Positions 51,864 to 62,143 of a DNA stretch of 64,000 nt are shown here, one piece after another. Position numbers and translations under genes: made by a program. Below the pieces are notes generated by a model. That model was not told where the DNA came from and searched no databases. It saw only the letters and a program-made list of their open reading frames with translations. Numbering within the stretch: position 1 is the stretch's first letter; every line of letters begins with the position of its first letter. Source of the stretch: Acidobacteriota bacterium (GTDB taxonomy: Bacteria > Acidobacteriota > Terriglobia > Terriglobales > Acidobacteriaceae); assembly GCA_013289685.1 (NCBI GenBank), contig JABCZL010000004.1, forward strand, positions 124,001 through 188,000, read 5' to 3'.

Positions 51864-53321
51864 CTACCTGCTCGGCGATTGCGCGCCAGGGATGCGATTC
51901 CGATAGCTCCACCGCGACTGTGGCGAGCGCCTCGCTTCGCTGGAAGCATGGCGAGGTGCGGGGCTGGGTGTGGATGCCGTGCGGACGGCGTTGTCATCGT
52001 CATCGTCGTCAACCGGGATCAGCAGTACGGCATGCATGTCGCCGTTGGAGAGCACGCCGGTGCAAACGATCTCTCCCCGGTCGTTGATCAATCTCGCGTC
52101 CTGCAGGTGTAGGCCAGAACCGGGCAGCGCCAGATCGTTCAAGTCAAGCATGGGTCCGCCGTTGTCCGATAACCAGGCGCGGCCCCCTACGAAACATATC
52201 CCCGCATCACCCACGATGACCCCAGAAGAATTGACTGCATACGCGGTGCTGCAAGCATCACCACCGATCACACCCAGATCGGTCATCACTCCGTGTTTCC
52301 AAATAAACCCGTGGTGAGTCAGGCTGCCGGGCACGTCGGCCCTGCCAACCACCAGGCCGGAGTCGTTAATCCAATTCGCGTCCGAGTTATCGCCTCCCAA
52401 GGTGCCGAGGTCGGTGAGCGCCCCTTGATCCCAAACGAATGCGTGGTGGGTTGCGTCCCCGGCGAGGGTAGAATTGCCGGCGATCTGGCCTCGATCGTTG
52501 ATGAACCAGGGGCCGCAAGTGGAGCAGTTGGCGTTGGTTCCACCGAGCGAACCGACGTCCACCGCGTTGCCGTCCTCGTCCCAAAAGATCGTATCTATAT
52601 TCGTCGTTCCTTGTACGTAGAACTGCCCCATAATTTGCCCGCGCTTGTTCATCATGAACGCCACGCCGTTGGTACCGCCCAGCGTGTCCAGGTCTCGCAT
52701 GACGCCGTCCTTCCAAAGGAAGGGCCGGGTCTGAGTTGCAAAGCCAAACATGGAAGCCGGATCGGGCACGGCGTTGGCCGAAAATCCAACGACTTGCCCG
52801 CGGTCGTTGACATCGAAGGCAAGACTCTCATTGCCGCCCAAGGTTCCGAGGTTCGTGATCTGGCCGTGGTGCCAGAGAACTGCCTCAAACTCCGCTATCC
52901 CCAGGATGGGATCGGTGACGCCATTTTCTGCTGACCCGACCACCGTTCCGTGCGCATTGATGGCTTGGGAAAAACTGTTGTAGCCACCGGGCAGTGCCCC
53001 CAGGTCTGTCAGCGTGCCATCCCGCCACTTGAACGCTTGATTGACGTTGCAGTCGGAAAATCCCAAGGGGCCGTTAAAGCACCCCGGATTCGGGTTGGCC
53101 GCAGAAGTGTCAGCGCTGCCCACGACGGCCCCACGAGCGTTAATTTGGTGCGCGCAGCAGTTCACTGTGCTGCCGGGACCACCGAATGTTCCCAGGTCAA
53201 CGACCTTGTAGCGATGGTGCTTCGCGACGGCCGACTGACCATTCTGCGCAGTTGTTCCCACCGTTAGGGCTAGAGTTGACAGCAATGCCATGGCAAGACA
53301 CACGTACCCCTTGGATTTCAT
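51864..53321 (-). CDS. Secreted HAF-repeat protein, 485 aa
   Basis: After a signal peptide (about 1-26) the protein has about eight repeats with the pattern LGTLGGxxSxAxxIND then RGQVVGxS and HAFVWxxGxMTDLG, the extracellular HAF repeat. These make a beta-propeller-like fold of unknown function. GGAG lies 7-9 nt before the ATG. It is 108 bp upstream of the GloVer-repeat gene on the same strand; they may be cotranscribed. Confidence 0.8.
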   Translation of the reverse strand: MKSKGYVCLAMALLSTLALTVGTTAQNGQSAVAKHHRYKVVDLGTFGGPGSTVNCCAHQINARGAVVGSADTSAANPNPGCFNGPLGFSDCNVNQAFKWRDGTLTDLGALPGGYNSFSQAINAHGTVVGSAENGVTDPILGIAEFEAVLWHHGQITNLGTLGGNESLAFDVNDRGQVVGFSANAVPDPASMFGFATQTRPFLWKDGVMRDLDTLGGTNGVAFMMNKRGQIMGQFYVQGTTNIDTIFWDEDGNAVDVGSLGGTNANCSTCGPWFINDRGQIAGNSTLAGDATHHAFVWDQGALTDLGTLGGDNSDANWINDSGLVVGRADVPGSLTHHGFIWKHGVMTDLGVIGGDACSTAYAVNSSGVIVGDAGICFVGGRAWLSDNGGPMLDLNDLALPGSGLHLQDARLINDRGEIVCTGVLSNGDMHAVLLIPVDDDDDDNAVRTASTPSPAPRHASSEARRSPQSRWSYRNRIPGAQSPSR

Positions 53322-53620
53322 TTTGCTTTTCTCCAGTCGTTTTTCGCTGCTTTCGGTACGACCTCACCCAATGAGGAGGGAAGTCAGCTGGCCAGTCCGC
53401 ACACCGATCTGGCCGGGGCATCAAATGGTGAGTACCGCCCCCAGTTCGCGGGCATGATGGTCCTTTCGTTCGGGAAGGTCAACCGGAGTTCCGCTGGAGT
53501 TTAGCTGAACTTGCAACCTTCCTGCTTACAGCCACTTACGCAGTCTTCTGAAGAAATACGAGGGGCAATCGGGGGCCCGATCAGTGATACACTTCTCCGC
53601 ACCTGTGGGGGACCGTGCAG

Positions 53621-55750
53621 ATGAAAGCGTCTTCCAAGCGCAGTTCCGGACTGCGCTTTGGGCAATTCGAGTTGGATCTTTCCGAGTCGAGGCTTCTCAA
53701 AAAAGGCTTCCCGCTTCGCCTGGAGAACCAGCCGTTTCAGATTCTCTCCGCCCTCCTGGACCATCCTGGGGAAATGGTCAGTCGTGAAGATCTGTGCGCC
53801 ATTCTGTGGCCCGACGGAACTTATGTCGACTTCGACGAGGGCCTGAACACTGCCATCAAGAAGCTCCGCTATGCTTTGGGCGATTCCGCCGAAAATCCTA
53901 TTTTCATTGAGACCGTTCCCCGCCGCGGCTATCGCTTCATCGCGCCAGTGCAGATCGCCGACGATAGTGAGCACGGGACGCTGGTGTCGCCGATAGTCGG
54001 CAGGGATAAGACCGCCGATTCCGTTGTAGGCCAGCCTGCGGCCAAGTTGCTTTCCTCACGTCGATTCCTGCTACCTCTCGGAGTTGTGCTGGGGGCGGCA
54101 TGTCTGCTTGCCGCGGGACTGTGGATCCGCCATCGCATTGCGCGGTCACCTGAACCGGTGTTTCAGCGGCTCAGCTTCGGCAGGGGGACGATTCTATCGG
54201 CGCGCTTCGCTGTTGATGGACAAAGTGTCGTCTACGGCGCGGCTTGGAATGGAAAACCGTTCCAACTTTTCTGGACGAAGACCGGCAGTAGCGAGTCCCG
54301 TGCACTCGGCGTGGACGCCGATATTCTCGCTATCTCTCCTTCAGGAGAAATGGCTGTCCTGGTGAATCCAAGTTTTCGCGAGGTGAGCCGTCGAGGAACG
54401 CTGGCACTCATGTCTCTCACCAGCAGTGCACCCCGCAAGGTGCTCGACAACGTCCAGGATGCCGACTGGTCCCCGGATGGTTCGAAACTTGCGGTTACCC
54501 ACTATGCCAACGGCGGTTGCGCCCTAGAGTTTCCGCTGGGCAAGGTCTTATATCAGACGACCGGCGAGGCGTGGCTGAGTCACCCCCGCGTTTCTCCCCG
54601 CGGGGACCAGATTGCTTTTTTGGAGCATCCGCTGGCAGGAGGAGATGATGATGCCGGCTGGCTGGCGGTGATCGACCTGGCTGGACGCCGGAAGACTGTG
54701 TCGCGGCAGTTCGGAAGTATTGCAGGACTGGCTTGGAGCCCTGACGGCGAGGCCATCTGGTTTTCTGGCAGCGAAGTAGGATCCTATCCGCGCGCACTGT
54801 TCAAAGTCACGACCACCGGGCAGCAACTCCTGGTCCGACAAGAATCCAGCAACACGGTTCTGCATGACGTCTCGAGAGACGGCCATCTGCTTCTGACCCG
54901 CGACACCATTCGCGGTGAGGTGTTCGGGCGTATCTTTCCAGAAAATACGGAGCGCGAACTCGGATGGGGCGACAATTCGTTTGCTACCGACCTCAGCCCG
55001 GACGGCGCCATGGTCGCGCTCTCCGTGCAGGGAGAGGCGTCCGATCGAGGTTACGACGTGTATGTTCGCAAGACAGACGGATCATCCGCGGTCCGCTTGG
55101 GCGAAGGTATCCCGATTCAGTTTTCGCCTGATGGCAAGTGGGTGCTGACGTCCTATCCCTCGGGTTTAAAACCGGCATCGGTACCGCAGTTGGTCCTTTT
55201 GCCCACCGGCGCAGGGCAGGCTGTGACCTTGACTCACGATTCCATCGAGCACGGGTTTGCAACACTCCTTCCGGATGGGAAAAGGTTTCTGTTCGATGGC
55301 ATTGAACCGGGACATGCGCCACGGAGCTGGGTCCAAGATGGTAGCGACGGAAAACCGCAGCCAATCACGCCGGAAGGTGTGATGGCACAGGGCTTTTCGC
55401 CGGATGGCAAACTCTTGGTGGCGGTTGACCGGGAACGGAAATTCTGGCTTTACCCGGTGGAGGGCGGCCAGCCGAGAGCGCTTTCTGGCATTGAGCCTGG
55501 AGAGGCTCCAATCCGGTGGAGTATTGACGGCAAATATCTGTTTGTTGCAGCGGTTGCGGCAATCCCTGTCAGGATCTATCGCACCGAAATCAGCTCAGGT
55601 CGACGGCAGTTCGTAAGCAAGGTGGCACCGAGCGATCTCGCCGGACTATGGGGCTTGTTGACAGTTCACATTACACCCGACGGTAAATCCTATGTGTATT
55701 CCGACTACCGGATTCTTTCTGACCTGTATGTCGCGAGCGGACTGAGATAG
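53621..55750 (+). CDS. Membrane-bound winged-helix regulator with TolB-like propeller
   Basis: A CadC-like architecture frequent in Acidobacteria. Residues about 12-108 form an OmpR-type winged helix (FELDLSESRLLKKGFPLRLE, then VPRRGYRFIAPV), a single membrane helix follows at about 148-168 (RFLLPLGVVLGAACLLAAGL), and the rest is a periplasmic PD40/TolB-like beta-propeller with ADWSPDGSKLAV-type blades. The DNA-binding part lies in the cytoplasm and the propeller would sense something outside. ATG 53621 follows GGGGGA; GTG 53615 is possible. It is divergent from the HAF-repeat gene, a possible target. Confidence 0.85.
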   Translation: MKASSKRSSGLRFGQFELDLSESRLLKKGFPLRLENQPFQILSALLDHPGEMVSREDLCAILWPDGTYVDFDEGLNTAIKKLRYALGDSAENPIFIETVPRRGYRFIAPVQIADDSEHGTLVSPIVGRDKTADSVVGQPAAKLLSSRRFLLPLGVVLGAACLLAAGLWIRHRIARSPEPVFQRLSFGRGTILSARFAVDGQSVVYGAAWNGKPFQLFWTKTGSSESRALGVDADILAISPSGEMAVLVNPSFREVSRRGTLALMSLTSSAPRKVLDNVQDADWSPDGSKLAVTHYANGGCALEFPLGKVLYQTTGEAWLSHPRVSPRGDQIAFLEHPLAGGDDDAGWLAVIDLAGRRKTVSRQFGSIAGLAWSPDGEAIWFSGSEVGSYPRALFKVTTTGQQLLVRQESSNTVLHDVSRDGHLLLTRDTIRGEVFGRIFPENTERELGWGDNSFATDLSPDGAMVALSVQGEASDRGYDVYVRKTDGSSAVRLGEGIPIQFSPDGKWVLTSYPSGLKPASVPQLVLLPTGAGQAVTLTHDSIEHGFATLLPDGKRFLFDGIEPGHAPRSWVQDGSDGKPQPITPEGVMAQGFSPDGKLLVAVDRERKFWLYPVEGGQPRALSGIEPGEAPIRWSIDGKYLFVAAVAAIPVRIYRTEISSGRRQFVSKVAPSDLAGLWGLLTVHITPDGKSYVYSDYRILSDLYVASGLR

Positions 55751-55836
55751 AAAGCGGGACGTTCCAAACTCTTCACTCCTCCCCCCATGCCCTGGCACTC
55801 AAGTGCCGATAAATCCATAATGCGCCGTTCTTGATG

Positions 55837-55851
55837 CCGGGGAAACCCCGG
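55837..55851. terminator. Possible terminator hairpin after the regulator gene
   Basis: CCGGGG aaa CCCCGG is a perfect 6-bp stem with a 3-base loop between the regulator's stop and the next plus-strand gene. No U-run follows. Confidence 0.4.
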
Positions 55852-55927
55852 ATTTCGCCGTTGCCAGATAGCTGACCGTGAGCGGTTATGGTGATAAAAT
55901 TTCTGCCCACCGCGAGGTCTCATTGAA

Positions 55928-58795
55928 ATGTCAACCAACATCACACCGTGCAACCCGTCGTTTTGGGCATATACATATAGTTCAGTTCGCAGGTGGCACT
56001 TGTTTGGTCTCACTGTCTGCCTGCTAATCGCGTCAGTCGCCCAGGCCAGCACTTCCTTATTTCAAACGTCGTTTGAGAAGGGGCATGGCGACTGGACAGT
56101 CATTCGTGGTACAGCGACGCCGGATTCCCGAATCTTGCACGACAAGAATACTTCCCTCCGTATCGAACGGGATGCAGTCTCGCACGATGCGTGCGTTCGC
56201 CTCAGGTCTGTGACGCTCACCCTGGGCAAGCGCTACGAATTGAGTGGTTGGGTCCGCACCGAGGCGCTCCAGGTACGCGACCTCGACCGCTCGCCGATTG
56301 CCTCCGGCGCGGCGCTCACCATGGCATCGATGCCCTTCGATGTCCATTCGGAATCGGTAGGTGAAACGCAACCGTGGACGCACCTGACGCTCCGATTTAT
56401 TGCGAGCCGCGCGCGCGACGAGATATTGCTTACGGTCGGCAGTGGTGGAACGTTTAGTGGCAAGGCCTGGTTCGAGGGCATACATCTGGACACAATCGCC
56501 TCCGACGACGAGTGGCCGGTTCGGGAAGCCGTTCAGACCTTTGGGCCCGCCTATCGGTATCCTGCAGCCGGTTGGATCTATTTGCACATCGAAGGCAAGC
56601 CCTTCGAGCGCGGATACCAACACGGCCATTTGATGGCCCGCGAGATTCCTGAATATCTCGAGCGCTGCGCGTCTTTGCTGGGCTCCAAAGAACATTGGGA
56701 CGACTACCGCAAGCTGGCGAATTCTCTCTTCCTCCGCGGCTTCGATCAGGAACTCCTGGAGGAGATGCGCGGCATCGCGGATGGCGCCTCTGACGCCGGG
56801 GCCCGATGGCAGGATCGCCGCATCGACCTCATCGATATCGTCGTCGCGAACACGACCATCGAAATGGGCGAACTAGGTGGCGCCCTTTCCACAACTCCTA
56901 CAGGGCTCGAAGGCTTGAGCTTGGAAGCGCCCCCATACGCGAACGGCAAACATGATTCTGTCATGGACCATTGCAGCGCTTTTGCCGCCACCGGGCCGGC
57001 CACGCGGGACGGGAAGATGGTCATCGGACACGTCACATGGTGGCCGCTGACGCTGGCTGAGCAAACCAATGTCTTACTCGATATCAAGCCTGCTTCCGGG
57101 CATCACATGCTTATTCAAAGTTATCCCGGCGGCATCGAGAGCGGCACAGACTGGTACCAGAATGACGCCGGAATTGTATTGACCGAAACCACCATCGATC
57201 AGACCCCATTCAACGTCGGGGGAACATCCGTGGCATTCCGTGCCCGTTCTGCGATCCAGTACAGTGGCAACATCGACGAGGTGGTCCAACACCTCGGTTC
57301 CCGCAACAACGGGCTCTACACCAACGAGTGGATTATCGGCGATGCCAAGACGAATGAAATCGCGATCTACGATCTGGGCACGAACCATACCCGGCTGTGG
57401 CGCAGTTCGAAGAACGAATGGTTTGGCGATACGCCGGGCTTCTACTGGGGTGACAACAACGCCAAGGATCTGACGGTTCGCCTCGAGGATTATCCTGATC
57501 CCGAAGCAAATGGGGAATACATTCCGTACGTGCCCGCGCCTCGCGATCTGGCCTGGCAGGATCTCTATCGCAAGTATCGTGGCCAGATCGACGAGCAGTT
57601 TGGATTTCTCGCGTTTCGTACGGCGCCATTGGTTAGCGCCTCCACGATGGACGCGAAGGTCTTAACTTCAGACATGGCGTCTCACCTCATGGTATGGGCG
57701 GCCATCGGCAAGCCTAATCAGCGCGAGTGGCTGCCGCAGAAGTGGGACTCTACCAAGGACGACGGGCTCTATCCGTCGGGCTACTATCTTTTTCAGCAAG
57801 AACCTTCTGATGCCCTGCGTGCTGCGCTTCAGGAAAACGAAAAGGCACGGCTGGCAGTGGCGGGCTCGCCCAAGTCTTCGGATTCCGCAGTTGCAGATCC
57901 ACCTTCTTTCGAGGGCCGGCTCTGGAAAGGTTGGGTGCTGCCTGCTAGTGACTCAGATATGTGGTTTGTTGCTGGTTCGGCGGCCTACAGGAATGTGCTT
58001 GAGTCGAAAAATGTGGAAGAGGCTCTGGATGCTCAACGCGCCACCTGGCGAGGTCTGGAACTGATCGCGGATACACCCGCGAATCACTTTCGGAGGGAAA
58101 CGGCTAAAGGCGTTCTTTTTCTCGATTCCCTCCGCCGCAAAATGGGCGATGCCGCATTCCTTAAGCTTATGAGTGACTATTTCGCGGTCAATACCACCAA
58201 GACCGTGATTGCGCAGGCATTTCTCGATCGAGCCGGCGCCAACATCGATGTCATCGATCCGCCCGACGGCCCTGCCTACCTTACTCGCGACATTTGGAGA
58301 AAGCTTGCGTGGTCCGTCATTGTTTACGGCACTGTGCGTGACGCGGGATCGAATCGTTACGCCGCTGAACAGCTGCAGAATCGTTTTCTCGATCGCTATG
58401 AGAGTCAAGTACCGATCTATAAAGACTTCGAGGTCACCGACGACTTGCTTCGACATCACGACGTCGTTTTCGTCGGCCGCCCTGAGTCTAATTCCGCCTT
58501 GGCACGCTGGTCCGAGAAACTCGGATTGGACTACCAGGGCGCTGCTTTTAGGATTAATGGTACAGTGCACGCCTCGGAACGAGAGGGATTGATTCTCGCT
58601 GCAGGGAATCCTCTTGATGCCACCCGCATGGTTCTAGTCGTAGCCGGCAACGACGCTCTGAGCACCGTAAAGGCGCAAAAAGCAGATCTATCCGCCGATG
58701 AGTATGTGATCTTCAGGGACGGAGATCAGCCAATGAAAGGCTTCGTGCAACAGAATCGGCCCAGCGGACAGAGATCGGAGCATGCTCATCGTTAG
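55928..58795 (+). CDS. Exported C45/phospholipase B-like Ntn hydrolase fusion, 955 aa
   Basis: A signal-type hydrophobic run (about 24-42) leads to a beta-sandwich resembling a carbohydrate-binding module (about 45-190). Residues about 205-560 look like the C45 / phospholipase B-like autoproteolytic hydrolases: DHCSAFAATGPATRDGKMVI places the candidate N-terminal nucleophile at Cys349, followed by GTDWYQNDAGIVLTETT. The C-terminal third (about 640-940) includes an M1-peptidase-like helical part (KGVLFLDSLRRKMGDAAFLK) and an alpha/beta end. Family substrates are amides or lipids; this one is unknown. The three-part fusion is unusual. Confidence 0.65.
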   Translation: MSTNITPCNPSFWAYTYSSVRRWHLFGLTVCLLIASVAQASTSLFQTSFEKGHGDWTVIRGTATPDSRILHDKNTSLRIERDAVSHDACVRLRSVTLTLGKRYELSGWVRTEALQVRDLDRSPIASGAALTMASMPFDVHSESVGETQPWTHLTLRFIASRARDEILLTVGSGGTFSGKAWFEGIHLDTIASDDEWPVREAVQTFGPAYRYPAAGWIYLHIEGKPFERGYQHGHLMAREIPEYLERCASLLGSKEHWDDYRKLANSLFLRGFDQELLEEMRGIADGASDAGARWQDRRIDLIDIVVANTTIEMGELGGALSTTPTGLEGLSLEAPPYANGKHDSVMDHCSAFAATGPATRDGKMVIGHVTWWPLTLAEQTNVLLDIKPASGHHMLIQSYPGGIESGTDWYQNDAGIVLTETTIDQTPFNVGGTSVAFRARSAIQYSGNIDEVVQHLGSRNNGLYTNEWIIGDAKTNEIAIYDLGTNHTRLWRSSKNEWFGDTPGFYWGDNNAKDLTVRLEDYPDPEANGEYIPYVPAPRDLAWQDLYRKYRGQIDEQFGFLAFRTAPLVSASTMDAKVLTSDMASHLMVWAAIGKPNQREWLPQKWDSTKDDGLYPSGYYLFQQEPSDALRAALQENEKARLAVAGSPKSSDSAVADPPSFEGRLWKGWVLPASDSDMWFVAGSAAYRNVLESKNVEEALDAQRATWRGLELIADTPANHFRRETAKGVLFLDSLRRKMGDAAFLKLMSDYFAVNTTKTVIAQAFLDRAGANIDVIDPPDGPAYLTRDIWRKLAWSVIVYGTVRDAGSNRYAAEQLQNRFLDRYESQVPIYKDFEVTDDLLRHHDVVFVGRPESNSALARWSEKLGLDYQGAAFRINGTVHASEREGLILAAGNPLDATRMVLVVAGNDALSTVKAQKADLSADEYVIFRDGDQPMKGFVQQNRPSGQRSEHAHR

Positions 58796-58807
58796 GGCAG
58801 TGCCTCG

Positions 58808-61282
58808 CTATTCAGCCCGCAGCGTGTTAACGGGGTCAACAGAGGCCGCACGGCGTGACGGGAGGTAGCATGCGAGCCACGACACAGCAATAAGGCATGT
58901 GATCGTGCCGACATAGGTCCACGGATCTCTGGAACTCACGCCGAACAGGAGTGACGACATTAGACGCATCGCCAAAAATGCGATGACCACGCCGCACGCG
59001 ATGCCGATGCCGGTCAGCCACAATCCCTGCCTGACAAACATCGCCGTTAGTTCCTTCCGCTGCGCGCCCAGAGCCATCCGAATGCCGATTTCACGCTTCC
59101 GTTGAGTCACGCCATAGGAGATGACACCGTAAAGGCCGACTATGCCGAGCATCAGGGACATGCTTCCGGCTACGCAGAGCATGACCAGCGTGAACGAAGT
59201 GCGTGCCATCGATTTCGTGTAGAACTCACCCACCGTTGCGGGATCCGATAAGGGCATTTCGGAATCGATCGACCACACCGCGCGCTGAATCTCTTTCACC
59301 AATGACGCCGATCCGGCTCGCGGAGAACGAACGACAAACGCGACGTTACGCTGGAGGTATTCCCGTTCACCATCAAAACGATCCTGAATGAGAGGCCAAT
59401 ACACCGCGCTCGGTTCGGGCTTATCAACCCCATCTTCGTGAACGTTCCCAACAACACCGATGATCTCTCGCCAGTCATCGGCGGCGGTTGCGCGGATTTG
59501 CTTGCCTAGAGCGCTGGCCGGGTCGTGCCAGTACTCTCTGGCTAAGTTCTCTGAAACGATGGCAACCGGTCTCCTCTCGTAGTTGTCGCTCCAGGTCAGA
59601 TCTCGGCCCGCCATCAGCGGCATTCTCATCGTGACAAAGAATCCTGGTGAAACCAGTTTGAAACGCCTCACCGGCGGTATCTCATCTTCCTTGTAGGTTC
59701 GGTCGCGAGCAAAGACCGGATCGATGTACTTGTTTTCGTCCATCGGGACGGAGTTGGTCACAGCAACGGACGAGACGCTGGGGATGGATGCCAGCTTCTC
59801 CAAGATTTCTTCTTCCACGCGGACCACGCGCTCATACTGCGTGTTCGGGATCTGGGTTTCGGGAAAGTAAACGCGGAATGTCTGCACCGCCTCTGGCTGG
59901 GCGAAACCGGGATTCACTTCAGCTAACGCGCGGAACGTGCGAATCATGAGGCCGGCGCAGATGAGCAGCACCAGCGACAAGGCTACTTGCAGCGTAACCA
60001 GCACTTTGCGCGTACGTTGGCGGTCGCGGCTTTGACTCGCCCCACGTCCGGACTCCATCACAACCGCTCGCAAACCGCCGCGAGAGCACCGGATAGCCGG
60101 GATCATGCCAATGACGAGGCTGACCGATAGGGCGACACCTAGCGTGAAAACCAGCACGGGAATATCAATTGCGATCTCATGTAAGCGCGGCAGTCCCGTT
60201 GGCGCCATGGCAACCAGAACTCGCAATGCTCCAAAGGCGATGGCCAACCCGATGATGCTCCCCGCCAACCCCAGAATGAAGCTCTCGGTGAGGATGGCCA
60301 CAGTAATGTGTGCCCGTCCGGCACCGAGCGCATACCGGATGCCCAATTCCTGCCACCGGGCTTCCACCCGCACCAGCAGAAGGTTGGCGACGTTTGCACA
60401 GGCTACGACTAGAACCAGGACTATCGATCCCATTAACACCCAGAGCACATTGCTGACATTGCCGATTACATCTTCCTTCAGTGGGCGCAGGTCGGGCTGA
60501 AGTTGAGCCTTGTCAAAAATGTTGGGACTGTATCCCGCCGGTGCGGGGAAGCTGCGAATGGCAATCGGAAGCAGGCGGGCCTGATCGGCGTTCGCTTGCG
60601 CAAGCGTCATACCCGGTTTCAAGCGGGCAATTGCTTTGTAACTGAAGTCCCCCAGCTTCGTCTTGCTCCGATCCCATTGCATCGGGAGGATCAACGCCGC
60701 ATCGGTCTCGTCGAGAAAATGAAAACCTCTCGGCAGAACCCCGATGATCTCTCGCGGCTTGCCGCTCACCGTAATCGACCTACCAATGGCGGACGCGCTC
60801 CCACCCAATTTCTGCCGCCAGTATGCATACGAGAGCAAGACCGTTTCCGCCGCGCCTGCCATATCGTCGTGGCGGGTGAACAGGCGCCCCAACACTGGAC
60901 GCACACCCAGGATAGGGAGCGTCCCATCGCTTACATCGAGGCCCCTCACATGCTCCGGATTGCCCATGCCGGTCACGCTGAGCGAGTCGCTTGCATACGC
61001 TCCTATGTCCTGAAGGGTCGTACTCTGCTCCCGATCGATGAAGTAGATGAACTGCGCCATCCCTAGTTTCTGAACCCCGACTCCTGGCGCGTTCAGCCAT
61101 ACGCCAACCAACTGGTCGGAGCGGGGATAGTCGAGAGGTTTCAGTACGACGCCCTCAAGCACACTGAATGTGGCAGTATTGGCGCCCACGCCAAGGGCCA
61201 AGGTAACCAAGGTCACTCCGGCAAAGACCGGCGCTCTGGCGAGCCTTCTCAGAACCTGCTTAAACTGAACAAGGCAGAACAT
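58808..61282 (-). CDS. ABC transporter permease of the acidobacterial orphan type (MacB/FtsX-like)
   Basis: An 824-aa permease with two MacB_PCD/FtsX units. The N-terminus VFAGVTLVTLALGVGANTAT is a hallmark of these proteins, which Acidobacteria carry in many copies without a linked ATPase. Four membrane segments are spaced in two FtsX blocks (VLWVLMGSIVLVLVVACANV and, near the end, REIGIRMALGAQRKELTAMF). ATG 61282 with GAGGAGA upstream is used; a GTG at 61315 is open too. It is convergent with the C45 fusion gene, only 12 bp apart. Probably involved in export or envelope stress, substrate unknown. Confidence 0.85.
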   Translation of the reverse strand: MFCLVQFKQVLRRLARAPVFAGVTLVTLALGVGANTATFSVLEGVVLKPLDYPRSDQLVGVWLNAPGVGVQKLGMAQFIYFIDREQSTTLQDIGAYASDSLSVTGMGNPEHVRGLDVSDGTLPILGVRPVLGRLFTRHDDMAGAAETVLLSYAYWRQKLGGSASAIGRSITVSGKPREIIGVLPRGFHFLDETDAALILPMQWDRSKTKLGDFSYKAIARLKPGMTLAQANADQARLLPIAIRSFPAPAGYSPNIFDKAQLQPDLRPLKEDVIGNVSNVLWVLMGSIVLVLVVACANVANLLLVRVEARWQELGIRYALGAGRAHITVAILTESFILGLAGSIIGLAIAFGALRVLVAMAPTGLPRLHEIAIDIPVLVFTLGVALSVSLVIGMIPAIRCSRGGLRAVVMESGRGASQSRDRQRTRKVLVTLQVALSLVLLICAGLMIRTFRALAEVNPGFAQPEAVQTFRVYFPETQIPNTQYERVVRVEEEILEKLASIPSVSSVAVTNSVPMDENKYIDPVFARDRTYKEDEIPPVRRFKLVSPGFFVTMRMPLMAGRDLTWSDNYERRPVAIVSENLAREYWHDPASALGKQIRATAADDWREIIGVVGNVHEDGVDKPEPSAVYWPLIQDRFDGEREYLQRNVAFVVRSPRAGSASLVKEIQRAVWSIDSEMPLSDPATVGEFYTKSMARTSFTLVMLCVAGSMSLMLGIVGLYGVISYGVTQRKREIGIRMALGAQRKELTAMFVRQGLWLTGIGIACGVVIAFLAMRLMSSLLFGVSSRDPWTYVGTITCLIAVSWLACYLPSRRAASVDPVNTLRAE

Positions 61283-61620
61283 GATTCGATTGGTCTCCTC
61301 GCGCCGAATCTGCACTTAGCGGGAAACACGCTTCAGCTGGGGTCAGCCCTCCATCCCACCAATAGCAATTGGCACGCCTCAGCCTCAGCCCACAGTGGAC
61401 GAAATGGTAGCACCGTTAAGGTCGCGACATCATTTTTTTGACTGATATGAGAAGCCAGAGGCCGATTGACTAACGTTGCGGCTCGCCCCCTAGACTTAGG
61501 TCCGGGGCCAGTCCATACGGCTAAGGGCCCTTGTGATCACAAATCAAGCCAGTTCGTGGATGGTCGGCAATGCGGAAGTAATCGGAGCTACGAGAACTGC
61601 GCCTGAACAGAAACGGCACC
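61283..61620. other. Intergenic region upstream of the ABC permease
   Basis: About 340 bp with no recognised gene. The permease promoter must be here, but I cannot point to a good -35/-10 pair. Confidence 0.35.
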
Positions 61621-62013
61621 CTAATTGGTCGATGACTGCGGCACGAACTCAGTCGTGGTATCCCTGGATTTCGCGCCTCCGAGATCCTTCGCATACTTAA
61701 GCTCCCACGCCGTGTTGTACTTATCCAGGTAGGCACGATCAATCGCGTCTCTGAGAGTTTCGCCCTTGATGGGTATGGCGCGGACGGCGATCTTGCGGTC
61801 TTTCACTTGGATGGTACCGCGAGGTTCGTCCAGAAACGTTCGGTACCAACCGTTCGGCTTCACGCTCCATGACCTGACGAAGACGCGGTCTCGCACCACC
61901 ACAACCCAGATGCCGATGAAGCGGTGCTGGCCGGTGCCAGCCCGAATGCGCAGACCTTTGCTCTTCCGGAGGGCAGCCAAGGTGTCATCGCGGAATTGTG
62001 GCTTCGCCGTCAT
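61621..62013 (-). CDS. DUF2255 family protein, 130 aa
   Basis: The order of motifs fits DUF2255: DDTLAALRKSKGLRIRAG, then IWVVVVRDRVFVRSW, GWYRTFLDEPRGTI, VRAIPIKG and a C-terminal helix with AIDRAYLDKYN. It is a small split beta-barrel of unknown function, similar in shape to nitroreductase/F420-type folds. ATG 62013 matches the family N-terminus; the frame is open to 62178. Confidence 0.7.
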   Translation of the reverse strand: MTAKPQFRDDTLAALRKSKGLRIRAGTGQHRFIGIWVVVVRDRVFVRSWSVKPNGWYRTFLDEPRGTIQVKDRKIAVRAIPIKGETLRDAIDRAYLDKYNTAWELKYAKDLGGAKSRDTTTEFVPQSSTN

Positions 62014-62143
62014 GCGCGCAAGCGCAATCTTCGCAGTTGGATCGCCTGCTCTGACCGGCCAAGCGCCTTGCTCGGCGTGCGACATGTCGGCCGATCCTTC
62101 GCGGTGATTCGCCGTTTTCGGCTGGGACCAGAGTGTAAGTCTC

